Shown one piece after another: positions 51,248-60,084 of a stretch of DNA of 64,000 nucleotides. The DNA lies in contig CAJUNQ010000063.1 in the NCBI GenBank assembly GCA_910587835.1, forward strand, positions 1-64,000, in the 5' to 3' direction. The number at the start of each line of letters is the position of its first letter. Within the stretch, counting starts at the first letter, position 1. Both the position numbers and the translations under genes were made by a program. The stretch comes from an uncultured Oscillospiraceae bacterium. GTDB taxonomy: Bacteria > Bacillota > Clostridia > Oscillospirales > Acutalibacteraceae. The notes under the pieces were generated by a model. That model was not told the origin of the DNA, ran no database searches, and saw only the letters and a program-made list of their open reading frames with translations.

Positions 51248-51478
51248 ATGAGAAATAACGGCTTTCCCAGCCGGGAGACTGTGGCGAGAGTTCGCCGCAT
51301 GTACCCGGTCGGCTGCCGGGTGGAGCTTATGTATATGGATGATCCATATAGCAGGCTCACGCCCGGTGAGCGCGGCACCGTCAGGGCTATAGACGATACC
51401 GGCACAGTATTCGTGAGCTGGGACTGCGGCTCTGGTCTGGGCGTCGTTTACGGCGTTGACCGGATCAGGAAGCTGTAA
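51248..51478 (+). CDS. DUF4314 protein
   Basis: 76 residues. YPVGCRVELMYMDDPYSRLTPGERGTV, then VRAIDDTGTVFVSWDCGSGLGVVYGVDRI, an SH3-like small barrel of the DUF4314 family common in integrative elements. Followed by a terminator. Confidence 0.8.
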   Translation: MRNNGFPSRETVARVRRMYPVGCRVELMYMDDPYSRLTPGERGTVRAIDDTGTVFVSWDCGSGLGVVYGVDRIRKL

Positions 51479-51481
51479 CCC

Positions 51482-51510
51482 AAAGGGGGTTCCGGTTTGG
51501 AATCCCCTTT
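51482..51510 (+). terminator. Terminator after DUF4314
   Basis: AAAGGGGGTTCC pairs with GGAATCCCCTTT (one G-T pair), then ATCATT. It separates the accessory genes from the recombinases. Confidence 0.75.
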
Positions 51511-51584
51511 ATCATTAAGAAGATATTTTGTTGTTGAGTATAAGCTGTAAAACTTCTGTAGTCAATACAAAAAAGGAAGCAAAG

Positions 51585-52913
51585 ATGCGTAAAATCACAA
51601 AACTGGAGGCCGCTAAGCAGACGGTGCAGCGCAAACGTGTGGCTGCATATGCCCGTGTGTCTTCCGGGAAGGATGCCATGCTCCATTCCCTGTCGGCTCA
51701 GATTAGCTACTACAACAGTTATATCGGCAGCCGGGGCGACTGGCAGCTTGTGGGCATCTACGCGGACGAGGCGCTGACAGGAACCAAAGAGGATCGTCTG
51801 GAATTCCAGCACATGCTGGCAGATTGCCGGGAAGGCAAAATTGATATGATTATCACGAAATCTTTAACCCGCTTTGCGCGAAATACGGTAACACTTTTGG
51901 AAACTGTCAGAGAATTGAGATTATTGGGGGTGGATGTGTATTTTGAGAAAGAAAGCATCCACACCCTGAGTGCCGATGGAGAGCTAATGCTGACTTTGTT
52001 GGCGTCCTTTGCGCAGGAAGAAAGCCGGTCAGTTAGTGAGAACATGAAGTGGCGCATCCGCAAGATGTTTGAACAGGGTCGGCCTAATACGGGGCGCATG
52101 CTGGGCTACAGGCTGGTCGATGGCGCGCTGCAGATTATTCCGGAGGAAGCGGAAGTTGTGAAGATGATATTCTCTGACTATCTTTCCGGGATGGGCAAGA
52201 ATGCTATCGTAAAGAAATTGATCCGCCTGAAAATTCCTCCGCTGCGCAGTGCAGAATGGCAGGAGAGCACTGTATACAGGATTCTACGGAACGAAAAATA
52301 TACGGGCAATATGCTGCTACAAAAAACCTACCATCTTGACCATATAAGCAAAAAGAGGATGATCAATCACGGTGAACTTGCTCAGTATTATGTAGAAAAC
52401 AGCCACGAACCCATTATTGATAAAGATACCTTTAACCGTGTGCAGCGCGAGATAGACCGAAGGGCTGAAAAGAGTGGCTTGCTTCATAAACAGCCTACAG
52501 CGTTTCCGTTCACTGGTATCTTGCGGTGCGGCATATGTGGGAAATTCTATAGGAGGCGTATTACACATGCCGGAAGCAAGTATATGAAAGCTGCTTGGAT
52601 TTGTCCCACCTTTGTTAACAGGGGGAAATCGGCCTGCCCTTCCCGACAGATTCCGGAAGACATCCTTGTCAGGAAAACCGGTGAGATGTTGCAGGCAGCC
52701 GAGTTTGACCGCGATACGCTTTTGGCGCGTGTGACGGAGATAATTGTGTCCGCACCCAATCAGCTTACCTATGTGTTTAAGGATGGCCGCACGGAAGTCG
52801 CTGCTTGGCAAAATCAATCCCGCCGTGACAGTTGGACGGAAGAAATGAAACAGGCAGCGCGGGAGCGAGCCGCAGAAAATGCCAAAAGGAGGCGCAAAAA
52901 TGGAAATGCCTAA
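51585..52913 (+). CDS. Large serine recombinase 1
   Basis: 442 residues. Resolvase catalytic domain with nucleophile Ser in YARVSSGKDAM, then FARNTVTLLETVRELRLLGVDVYF and QEESRSVSENMKW. The recombinase domain (RMLGYRLVDG ... ILRNEKYTGN) and zinc ribbon (LRCGICGKFYRRR ... CPTF) follow. The C-terminal coiled coil is short. Overlaps the second recombinase by 14 bases; the pair probably acts together for excision and integration. Confidence 0.9.
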   Translation: MRKITKLEAAKQTVQRKRVAAYARVSSGKDAMLHSLSAQISYYNSYIGSRGDWQLVGIYADEALTGTKEDRLEFQHMLADCREGKIDMIITKSLTRFARNTVTLLETVRELRLLGVDVYFEKESIHTLSADGELMLTLLASFAQEESRSVSENMKWRIRKMFEQGRPNTGRMLGYRLVDGALQIIPEEAEVVKMIFSDYLSGMGKNAIVKKLIRLKIPPLRSAEWQESTVYRILRNEKYTGNMLLQKTYHLDHISKKRMINHGELAQYYVENSHEPIIDKDTFNRVQREIDRRAEKSGLLHKQPTAFPFTGILRCGICGKFYRRRITHAGSKYMKAAWICPTFVNRGKSACPSRQIPEDILVRKTGEMLQAAEFDRDTLLARVTEIIVSAPNQLTYVFKDGRTEVAAWQNQSRRDSWTEEMKQAARERAAENAKRRRKNGNA

Positions 52914-54501
52914 TAGGAAAGTCCATAAGATCGAAAGAAAAATCAGCCTGTCTCAAGGTGCTGACATTTCCCAGCATAAGCGCCGGGTGGCGGCATATGC
53001 CCGTGTTTCTACTGATTCTGACGAGCAGCTTTCCAGCTATGAGGCCCAGGTGGACTTCTATACCCGATACATTAAGAATAACCCGAAGTGGGAGTTTGTA
53101 TCGGTCTATACGGACGAAGGCGTGACAGGTACGAACACCAAGAAACGTGATGGCTTTAACCAGATGGTGGAAGATGCCTTGTCCGGCAATATTGACCTGA
53201 TTTTGACAAAATCCATCAGCCGGTTTGCTCGGAATACTGTTGACACTTTGACCACGATCCGGCGCTTGAAGGAGAAGGGGGTAGAGGTGTATTTTGAAAA
53301 AGAAAATATCTATACACTGGATGCCAAGGGCGAGGTGATGATTACGATCATGAGCAGCCTTGCACAGGAGGAAAGCCGCTCTATCAGCGAGAACGTTACA
53401 TGGGGTATACGGAAAAGCATGGCAGACGGTAAAATCATTTTGGATTACAAGCACTTCCTCGGTTACGAAAAAGGTGAGGATGGGTTGCCCAAAATTGTGG
53501 AGGAGGAAGCAGAAATTGTCCGAAAAATCTACACTCTTTTTCTTGAAGGCAACACCGTTCGTGAGATTGCGGATTATTTGACCGGGCAGGGTATTCCAAC
53601 GCCTGCTGGTAAAGCGAAGTGGTCAGTGTCTACTATCACGAGCATCCTCCAAAACGAAAAATACAAAGGTGACGCTCTTTTGCAAAAGACATATACTGTA
53701 GATTTCCTCTCCAAGACTGTAAAAAAGAATAATGGCGAGGTACCGCAATACTACATACAGAATTCTCATCCTGCAATTATTGACCCGGACACTTTTGAGT
53801 TGGTGCAGAACGAGATTAAGCGGCGCAGGCCGGGAAGGCGGCAGCTGCACCGGAACAGTCCTTTTACCGCTAAAATCATTTGCGGCGAGTGCGGTGGTTT
53901 CTATGGCAGAAAAGTCTGGCACAGCAAGAGTAGGTATCGCAACTATATTTGGCGGTGCAATGAGAAATATGAGGGAGATAAGGTTTGTACTACGCCAAAT
54001 TTGCGTGAAATCGACCTTGAGAGCGCTTTTGTGGAAGCCTTCAATCGGCTGCTGGGCGATAAGGCTCAATATATTTCTCGTTTTGAGAAACTGCTTCCGA
54101 TACTGGCGGATACCAGTGCCTTGGAAAACCAGTTGGGAGATTTGGAAAAGCAGCACACTGCGATGTTGGATGACCTTCGCGCTTATATGGAAGAAAACAC
54201 ACGGCATGTGCAGGATCAGGCGGAGTACAATAGACGGTTTTCTGAGATGGATGCTGCCTGTTCTGCTCTTGAAAAACAGATTAACAACGTAAAACAACAG
54301 ATTCTTGCACAGCAGGGCCGAAAGGAGCAGATTAAGAGATGCCTGTACGAACTACGGCAATGTGATTCCCTCTTGGAGGAGTTTAGCCTGAACTTGTGGA
54401 ACTCCATGGTAGAATCCGTCACTGTAGCCGCTGATGGTACGTTGACTTTTAGGTTTAGGGATGGGACGGAGATACCGGTCATTGTACCTAAGAAGAAGTA
54501 G
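52900..54501 (+). CDS. Large serine recombinase 2
   Basis: 533 residues. Catalytic YARVSTDSDEQLSSYEAQV, SISRFARNTVDTL and QEESRSISENVTWGI; recombinase domain with FLGYEKGEDG and ILQNEKYKGDALLQKTYTVD; zinc ribbon CGECGGFYGRKVW ... RCN; long coiled coil (about 390-490). AAAAGGAGG eight bases before ATG 52900 fixes the start. All catalytic residues visible appear intact. Confidence 0.93.
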   Translation: MEMPNRKVHKIERKISLSQGADISQHKRRVAAYARVSTDSDEQLSSYEAQVDFYTRYIKNNPKWEFVSVYTDEGVTGTNTKKRDGFNQMVEDALSGNIDLILTKSISRFARNTVDTLTTIRRLKEKGVEVYFEKENIYTLDAKGEVMITIMSSLAQEESRSISENVTWGIRKSMADGKIILDYKHFLGYEKGEDGLPKIVEEEAEIVRKIYTLFLEGNTVREIADYLTGQGIPTPAGKAKWSVSTITSILQNEKYKGDALLQKTYTVDFLSKTVKKNNGEVPQYYIQNSHPAIIDPDTFELVQNEIKRRRPGRRQLHRNSPFTAKIICGECGGFYGRKVWHSKSRYRNYIWRCNEKYEGDKVCTTPNLREIDLESAFVEAFNRLLGDKAQYISRFEKLLPILADTSALENQLGDLEKQHTAMLDDLRAYMEENTRHVQDQAEYNRRFSEMDAACSALEKQINNVKQQILAQQGRKEQIKRCLYELRQCDSLLEEFSLNLWNSMVESVTVAADGTLTFRFRDGTEIPVIVPKKK

Positions 54502-54524
54502 CGGATAGCTGTAGTACATTTTTA

Positions 54525-54556
54525 GAGCCTGCGGAGGATCCTCCGTGGGCTTTTAC
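54525..54556 (+). terminator. Terminator after the recombinases
   Basis: AGCC-TG-CGGAGG-AT-CCTCCG-TG-GGCT, then TTTTACTTTT. It isolates the helicase-nuclease gene into its own transcript. Confidence 0.88.
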
Positions 54557-54585
54557 TTTTAACTGGAACATAACAGAAGAAAAAA

Positions 54586-54614
54586 TTGATTTTAAAAGTA
54601 GAAAGTGATATAAT
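54586..54614 (+). promoter_or_regulatory. Promoter of the helicase-nuclease gene
   Basis: TTGATT (54586-54591), a 17-base spacer and TATAAT (54609-54614), 51 bases before the ATG; RBS CGGAGGTGG at 54651-54659. Confidence 0.85.
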
Positions 54615-54664
54615 ACTTGTAGTAAAATATATTCTTGTTTCAATGATATTCGGAGGTGGATTAG

Positions 54665-57154
54665 ATGGACTTCAATAAACTAAGAGCGAAAAAAGTCAGA
54701 AGCGTAGTTACGGATCCTGTAGAAATCTTTCGAAGGCTTCCGAAGCCTGAAGGAATAAATGATCTATACACTAGCCAAGCAGAAGTGCTTAATGCATGGT
54801 TTGCCAACAGACAAGCTAAAGATACTATTCTTAAGCTGCATACTGGTGGTGGGAAAACTTTAGTGGGCCTTCTTATCGGACAGTCTTCTTTGAATGAAAC
54901 TGGTGAACCAGTGCTCTATCTGGTTCCAACAGTTCAACTGGTTCGCCAGACTATTGAGAAGGCCATGGCCCTTGGTATTCCCACTGTACCATATGTAAGA
55001 GGAGAACCGCTGAACGCTGATTTTGTTAATGGGAAAGCTATAATGGTGGCTACTTATAGAGCATTGTTCAACGGAAAGAGTAAATTTGGTTTAAGGGGAT
55101 CACCTTCACCACAAAATGTTTCTACCATCATACTGGATGATGCGCATGCTGCATTTTCAGTAGTAAGGGAGTCATTTACTATAGAGGTTTCTAGAGATAA
55201 TGATATATACAATGAACTTTCAAGCCAATTTAGACAAGTATTTGGAGAAGTAGGTAAACTGGGCACTTTTGATGATATCGTTTCGAATAAAGAATATGCA
55301 ATACTGGAGATCCCATATTGGGCATGGCACCAAAAACTGGATGTTGTTCGAGAAATACTTAAAAATGATAGCTTTGGACTCGAGTGGGCCTTACTGCGTG
55401 ACCAACTACATCTATGCCATGCGTTGATCAGTCGGCGTTCTTTTACTATTACACCCATACAACCACTAGTAAATTTGTTTCCAACTTTTTTTGACGCACC
55501 GCATCGAATTTATATGTCAGCAACAATAGCTGACGATAGTGATATCGTAAGAACATTCGATGTTGATCCAGCAGTGGTTAACACTACGCTTTCGTCACGA
55601 TCTTTAGCCGGTATTAGTGAGCGAATGATTTTAATTCCGGATTTAATGCCGTGCAAACCAAACTTAAATAATGTATTAAAGGCACTATTTAACCAGACTG
55701 CTTCTGCAAATTTGGGCGCAGTTGTCTTGACATCATCAGACCAAAAAGCACAACAATGGGGGAAGATAGCCACGCCTGTAACGGGCACCACAGATGTCGA
55801 AAGGAAGGTCATTGCCCTGCAAGAGAAGAAAGAGTTAGGGCCATTTGTGTTTTCAAACAGATATGACGGAATGGATTTACCTGGCGATTCTTGTCGTTTA
55901 TTAGTGTTAAGCGGACTTCCATCCGGCACTTCAAACTATGAATTATTTAAAGCAAGTGCACTATACGGTGGAAAAACAATCACTAAGATGATGGCACAAA
56001 GAATTGAGCAAGGGATAGGACGCGGTTCCAGGGGCGCAGGCGACTATTGCGTGGTGATTCTTACCGGTACTGATTTGTCCGGATGGATTTCAAAGAAAGC
56101 AAATTTTGCTTTCTTAACGAGCGCCACAAGAGCTCAATTAGAGATTGGGGAGGAAATCAGCAAAGAAGTCACGGACATAGAAGGGATTATCAATATCGTA
56201 CAACAATGTTACAATCGGGACAAGGATTGGATTGAATATCACGCTGAAAGTCTCGCTGAACTTACCGATAGCGACTCGCAAAATAAAGACTTAGAAGAAG
56301 CAGGTGTTGAGCGTAAGGCTATTAATCTGTGGCAAGATGGTCATTATGAAAAAGCAATTAAGACTATTGACAAATATCTTGAAAAGAACAACAGTATTGA
56401 TAATCAGACGAGAGGGTGGCTGGTACAGCTGTCAGCAAGAATTGCTGACAGCTGGGGAAATAGCAGTTTAGCTGAGGATAAGCAACAAAGAGCGTACGCG
56501 CTGAACAGAAATCTTATTCGGCCCAGAGTTCGTCCCCCGTATCTCCCACAGCCGCGCCATCAAAGTCAATCTGAAGAGATAGTACGTCAGATTAATGAAT
56601 TTCGCGATCATAGAGGCTTTTTGAAAGCATTTGAAGAAAATGTTTCGTACTTGAATCCGAACTCATCAGCCAACCAGTTCGAACAATCTTTATGTGAGTT
56701 AGCAAAAATGATAGGTATTTATGCTGAACGCCACGATGATAACGGCGAGGGGCCAGATGTACTTTGGCTACTACCTGATAAGGTGGGATTTGTAATAGAA
56801 GCAAAGAGCCGCAAGAAGGAGCAAAATGCACTGACAAAAGAAGAGCATGGTCAATTGCTGGTTGCGGATGAATGGTTTACGAGGAACTACCCAGACTATA
56901 GAAGTGTTCGCATCAGTGTTCATCCAACTAATCAAGCCACGAAGGTTGCTGAAGCAGGCGGGTCATATGCGCTAACCTTCAAGGCCTTGGAATCACTTAT
57001 ATCTGATGCGCGTGCAGTCCTAACAAAACTCTGTGAATCTAAACTAGACACAGAAGATATAATTGCGGAATGCGATGTTCTTCTGGAAAAAACCAATATC
57101 AGGCATGATAGGATTTTAGACGCATATCTCCGTCCATTTGAAGAAACTGAGTAG
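54665..57154 (+). CDS. SF2 helicase with C-terminal PD-(D/E)XK nuclease motif
   Basis: 829 residues, about 40 percent GC. Walker A HTGGGKT at about 59-65, motif Ia LYLVPTVQLVRQ, DEAD-box variant LDDAH (about 157-161), motif III MSATIAD near 284-290, motif VI QRIEQGIGRGSRG (about 445-457): a Rad3/DinG-like SF2 layout with a large insert between the DDAH and SAT motifs. A helical TPR-like part (about 550-640) follows. The C-terminal domain has GPD at 696-698 and VIEAKSR with Glu712 and Lys714, the D-x13-E-x-K spacing of restriction-like nucleases. Own promoter and terminator; likely a stand-alone defence protein. Confidence 0.8.
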   Translation: MDFNKLRAKKVRSVVTDPVEIFRRLPKPEGINDLYTSQAEVLNAWFANRQAKDTILKLHTGGGKTLVGLLIGQSSLNETGEPVLYLVPTVQLVRQTIEKAMALGIPTVPYVRGEPLNADFVNGKAIMVATYRALFNGKSKFGLRGSPSPQNVSTIILDDAHAAFSVVRESFTIEVSRDNDIYNELSSQFRQVFGEVGKLGTFDDIVSNKEYAILEIPYWAWHQKLDVVREILKNDSFGLEWALLRDQLHLCHALISRRSFTITPIQPLVNLFPTFFDAPHRIYMSATIADDSDIVRTFDVDPAVVNTTLSSRSLAGISERMILIPDLMPCKPNLNNVLKALFNQTASANLGAVVLTSSDQKAQQWGKIATPVTGTTDVERKVIALQEKKELGPFVFSNRYDGMDLPGDSCRLLVLSGLPSGTSNYELFKASALYGGKTITKMMAQRIEQGIGRGSRGAGDYCVVILTGTDLSGWISKKANFAFLTSATRAQLEIGEEISKEVTDIEGIINIVQQCYNRDKDWIEYHAESLAELTDSDSQNKDLEEAGVERKAINLWQDGHYEKAIKTIDKYLEKNNSIDNQTRGWLVQLSARIADSWGNSSLAEDKQQRAYALNRNLIRPRVRPPYLPQPRHQSQSEEIVRQINEFRDHRGFLKAFEENVSYLNPNSSANQFEQSLCELAKMIGIYAERHDDNGEGPDVLWLLPDKVGFVIEAKSRKKEQNALTKEEHGQLLVADEWFTRNYPDYRSVRISVHPTNQATKVAEAGGSYALTFKALESLISDARAVLTKLCESKLDTEDIIAECDVLLEKTNIRHDRILDAYLRPFEETE

Positions 57155-57268
57155 GGGTAAATGTCGAGATTCCGTGTACAATCGTGTTCAATATAGGTGC
57201 GCGGTTTCGATCTTGTCTCATTCGTGACGTCCTAGCACATCCTAGGAAAACCAAAAAGATATTTGGGC

Positions 57269-57298
57269 AAAAAACCGCGCGATGAGCGCGGTTTTTTT
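57269..57298 (+). terminator. Terminator of the helicase-nuclease gene
   Basis: CCGCGC (57275-57280) pairs with GCGCGG (57286-57291), bordered by AAAAAA and TTTTTTT. Confidence 0.92.
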
Positions 57299-57333
57299 GC
57301 ATCTCGGAGGTCTGGATTTCAAAAGCCAAAAAT

Positions 57334-57366
57334 GGGGAAGGCAAAACGGCTCTTTTGCCTTTCCCC
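57334..57366. terminator. Bidirectional hairpin near the island right edge
   Basis: GGGGAAGGCAAAA (57334-57346) pairs with TTTTGCCTTTCCCC (57353-57366). It lies just outside the helicase gene and may be the first chromosomal structure after the island. Confidence 0.6.
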
Positions 57367-57407
57367 CCTACACAAAGCAAACCTACTGAAAAGGCAGGCC
57401 CCCTCCC

Positions 57408-57438
57408 GATAGACACATATGCAGCATATGTGTCTATC
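57408..57438. promoter_or_regulatory. Perfect 31-bp palindrome upstream of the FAD-Rieske gene
   Basis: GATAGACACATATGC, one central A, then GCATATGTGTCTATC: two 15-bp arms without mismatch. There is no T tract on either side, so an operator is more likely than a terminator. It is 74 bases before the oxidoreductase ATG. Confidence 0.6.
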
Positions 57439-57511
57439 TTTGAGCCGCCTCATGAATGGGCAGCACATAATTGTTTGTAGAACAGCCATCCTAACCCATC
57501 GAGGTGATGAA

Positions 57512-58810
57512 ATGGATTCTGTTTGGACGCAAACCGCAGAACCGCCCCGGTTCGCTCCTCTGGAGAGGGACCTGCGCACGGATGTGCTGATCATCGGCGG
57601 AGGGATGGCTGGGGTGCTGTGCGCTTATCAGTTGGCCCGGGCCGGCGTGGACTATGCTTTGGTGGAGGCTGACCATATTGGCAGCGGCATCACCAAAAAC
57701 ACCACCGCGAAAATAACCTGGCAGCATGGACTGATTTATGACAAGCTCATCCGGGAATTTGGCGTTGAAACAGCCCGGCTCTATTTGCAGGCAAACCAGG
57801 AGGCGCTGGGCCGGTTTCGGGAGCTTTGCAACGAAATTGCCTGTGACTTTGAGGAAAAGGGCGCTTTCGTCTACTCGACAAATAACCGGCACAAAATCGA
57901 ACGGGAAGCTGCCGCGCTGGAACGTTTGGGGGCCTCAGCATCCTTTGAAAAGGAGCTGCCCCTGCCTTTTCCCATAGCCGGAGCAATACGGCTGCCCCAG
58001 CAGGCACAGTTCCACCCCTTGAAATTTTTGGGGGCAGTTTCCCGGGGCCTGCAGATTTTTGAGCATACCAAAGTCTTAGAGTTAATGCCCGGCAGAGCGC
58101 GCACAACGGGCGGGACGGTCTCTGCAAAGAAAATCATCATTACTACCCACTTCCCCATTCTCAATAAGCACGGCGGCTATTTTATTAAGCTGTATCAACA
58201 GCGCTCCTATGTACTGGCCCTGGAGGATGCGCCGGATGTAAATGGAATGTATGTGGATGAACAAGAGGGCGGTCTGTCCCTTCGGAACCACCAGGGGCTT
58301 CTGCTGCTGGGGGGCGGCAGTCACCGGACTGGTAAGCCAGGAGATTGGAAGGGACTGGAGGCCTTTGCCAGGCAAAGCTATCCCCAGGCGCGGATTGCCG
58401 CTAAGTGGGCCACCCAGGACTGCATGAGCCTTGACGGGGCGCCTTATATCGGGCAGTATGCCAAGGGTACGCCCGACCTCTATGTTGCCACTGGGTTCAA
58501 CAAGTGGGGAATGACTTCCTCCATGGCAGCTGCCGCTTTATTGGCAGACTTGGTGAGCGGCTGTGAAAACAAATACGCCCAGGTGTTTCAGCCCTCCCGG
58601 AGAATACTCCGCCCACAACTGGCTGTGAATGGATGGGAGGCTGTGGTTAACCTGCTGACTCCCACTGTCCCCCGCTGCCCGCATATGGGCTGCGCGCTGA
58701 AGTACAACGCCGCCGAGCACAGCTGGGACTGCCCCTGCCACGGGTCGCGATTCAGAGAGGATGGGGCGCTGATTGACAATCCCGCAACAGATGATAAAAA
58801 ACGAATGTGA
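57512..58810 (+). CDS. FAD-dependent oxidoreductase with Rieske domain
   Basis: 432 residues. Dinucleotide-binding VLIIGGGMAGVLCAYQLA (about 25-42) with the Glu-ended second strand LVEADHIGSG; DAO-type core with SYVLALED and FNKWGMTSSMAAAALLADL. The C-terminus is a Rieske [2Fe-2S] domain with both ligand pairs: CPHMGC and CPCHGSRF. This YhfW-like fusion is expected to oxidise an unknown small substrate with electrons through the cluster. Shorter than the usual roughly 500. Start by GAGGTGATGAA. Confidence 0.88.
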   Translation: MDSVWTQTAEPPRFAPLERDLRTDVLIIGGGMAGVLCAYQLARAGVDYALVEADHIGSGITKNTTAKITWQHGLIYDKLIREFGVETARLYLQANQEALGRFRELCNEIACDFEEKGAFVYSTNNRHKIEREAAALERLGASASFEKELPLPFPIAGAIRLPQQAQFHPLKFLGAVSRGLQIFEHTKVLELMPGRARTTGGTVSAKKIIITTHFPILNKHGGYFIKLYQQRSYVLALEDAPDVNGMYVDEQEGGLSLRNHQGLLLLGGGSHRTGKPGDWKGLEAFARQSYPQARIAAKWATQDCMSLDGAPYIGQYAKGTPDLYVATGFNKWGMTSSMAAAALLADLVSGCENKYAQVFQPSRRILRPQLAVNGWEAVVNLLTPTVPRCPHMGCALKYNAAEHSWDCPCHGSRFREDGALIDNPATDDKKRM

Positions 58811-58862
58811 TTGAAAAACACGGCCCAAGTCGATGTTAGGGCCGGTTTAAAAAGGAAAGAAA

Positions 58863-58940
58863 CGCCGTCTTTTTACCCAGAAGCGGCCGCCTCCGACACC
58901 GAAAACCGCAAGCTATACAGGCAAGTACAGCTTGCGGTTT
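58863..58940. repeat. Dispersed repeat, copy R3a
   Basis: 58863-58884 is an exact inverted copy of 91-112 (CGCCGTCTTTTTACCCAGAA + GC). It is followed by a hairpin with 12-bp perfect arms, AAACCGCAAGCT (58903-58914) and AGCTTGCGGTTT (58929-58940). It lies after the oxidoreductase and could also end its transcript. Confidence 0.6.
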
Positions 58941-59017
58941 CGCTTTGAAATGGGCTGCGGGTGGTCCAAAATCCGGCATTCTTCTGTTTTTAAACCGGAA
59001 AAATGCTGGATTTTTGA

Positions 59018-59102
59018 CCAGAAATGAGGGGTTTCAAGGAAAAAACCGCAAGAGAGGCTGCCGCTTTTCGAGGATTTTTGACACCGAAAGCTCCATTTCT
59101 GG
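59018..59102. repeat. Dispersed structured repeat, copy R3b
   Basis: Arms CCAGAAATG (59018-59026) and CATTTCTGG (59094-59102) are perfect complements around a core CAAGGAAAAAACCGCAAG ... CGAGGATTTTTGAC-CCGAA that closely matches R1 (13-98). R1 has arms CCAGAAGC/GCTTCTGG, so the arms differ between copies while pairing is kept. Together with R3a it fills the gene-less 58811-59232. Confidence 0.7.
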
Positions 59103-59232
59103 CCAAAACAGACAATATTTTGGGGTTTTAAAACAGACTCTAGCAGGAATTCATGGATTAGACTGACAAAATCGCGAAAGCGCGGGGCAACGCTGTCTAT
59201 AAACAGGTTGGATTCTTCCATATTGTCCCTTA

Positions 59233-60084
59233 TTAGGATTGCCTTTTTCTTACAGGAATCCACACCTCATACCGCGCGTTTTGAGGGTCAGGATTCAGGT
59301 ATACCTCCATGTCCGGCGCGTTGGCATACTCATATCCAGAAGCAGGCAGCCATTCTGTAATTATACGCTGTTCCAGCTCCTGAATGGATTGGTTTGTGCC
59401 CGACCCTGGAAAAATTGCCCAAATGGATGCGGGCACAGTGTATTCCTCAAATTCACTGTGACTTTTTGTGCTGGAAACAGCAATGAAATATTTCCACTCT
59501 TCATCATCATGGCACGCGCTTACGCCTAATAAGCCCATGGGAGGAGCATCCATCACACCGGCCAATTTTTGAATCGTTCCATTCGCAGCCGCCTCCTGCC
59601 ACATTTTGGGAACAGCCATAAAGTTTTGCTCAAGCTCCTTGTACAGCGGCGCGGATATGCCAATAATCCGAAATGCGTCTTTGGTCTCTATTCGATAATT
59701 CATTTCTTCACCCCCTTTAACAGCAATGGTAAATGTAATGGGAGGGAATGATTTTACAGATACGCCATCCTGTTTGACCGCAGATGGAGCTATGCCGTGG
59801 ATGCTTTGGAAAGCCCGGTTGAACGCAGTGGGAGAACGGTAGCCATATTTTTCTGCAATATCGATAATTTTTTCATTTTTGCTCTGCAAGTCCACAGCGG
59901 CTAATGACATCCTTCTTCTTCGGATATATTCCGACAGAGTAGTACCAGCCATGTAGGTGAACATTCTTTGATAATGATAGGCAGAGCAACAAGCAATCTG
60001 CCCAAGCCGCTTATAGTCAATCTCACTGGTCAAATGTTCTTCTATATAAGCGATACTCTGGTTCAGCCTTTCGACCCAGTCCAT
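59233..60084 (-). CDS. AraC-family regulator with GyrI-like domain
   Basis: 283 residues. N-terminal AraC DNA-binding part with two HTH motifs (YKRLGQIACCSAYHYQRMF; IIDIAEKYGYRSPTAFNRAF), joined to a C-terminal GyrI/effector-binding domain (YRIETKDAFRIIGISAPL ... MEVYLNPDPQNARYEVWIPV). Such Rob/SoxS-like proteins sense hydrophobic compounds and activate efflux or stress genes. A -10 TATAAT lies at 60130-60125 on the minus strand. Target genes unknown; the neighbouring oxidoreductase is a candidate. Confidence 0.9.
   Translation of the reverse strand: MDWVERLNQSIAYIEEHLTSEIDYKRLGQIACCSAYHYQRMFTYMAGTTLSEYIRRRRMSLAAVDLQSKNEKIIDIAEKYGYRSPTAFNRAFQSIHGIAPSAVKQDGVSVKSFPPITFTIAVKGGEEMNYRIETKDAFRIIGISAPLYKELEQNFMAVPKMWQEAAANGTIQKLAGVMDAPPMGLLGVSACHDDEEWKYFIAVSSTKSHSEFEEYTVPASIWAIFPGSGTNQSIQELEQRIITEWLPASGYEYANAPDMEVYLNPDPQNARYEVWIPVRKRQS

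Larger units (their letters stand above)
46400..57260. mobile_element. Decayed integrative element downstream of tRNA-Leu
   Basis: AT-richer than the flanks. It carries element-type genes: a VirB6/TrbL-like protein, SHOCT-like ORF, amidoligase, gamma-glutamylcyclotransferase, DUF5049, DUF4314, two large serine recombinases, and a helicase-nuclease cargo gene. No relaxase, VirB4, coupling protein or replication gene remains, so it is no longer self-transmissible. The ends are approximate. CGTGACGT is present directly repeated at 46364-46371 and 57223-57230 and could be part of the junctions, but that is weak. Confidence 0.7.
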
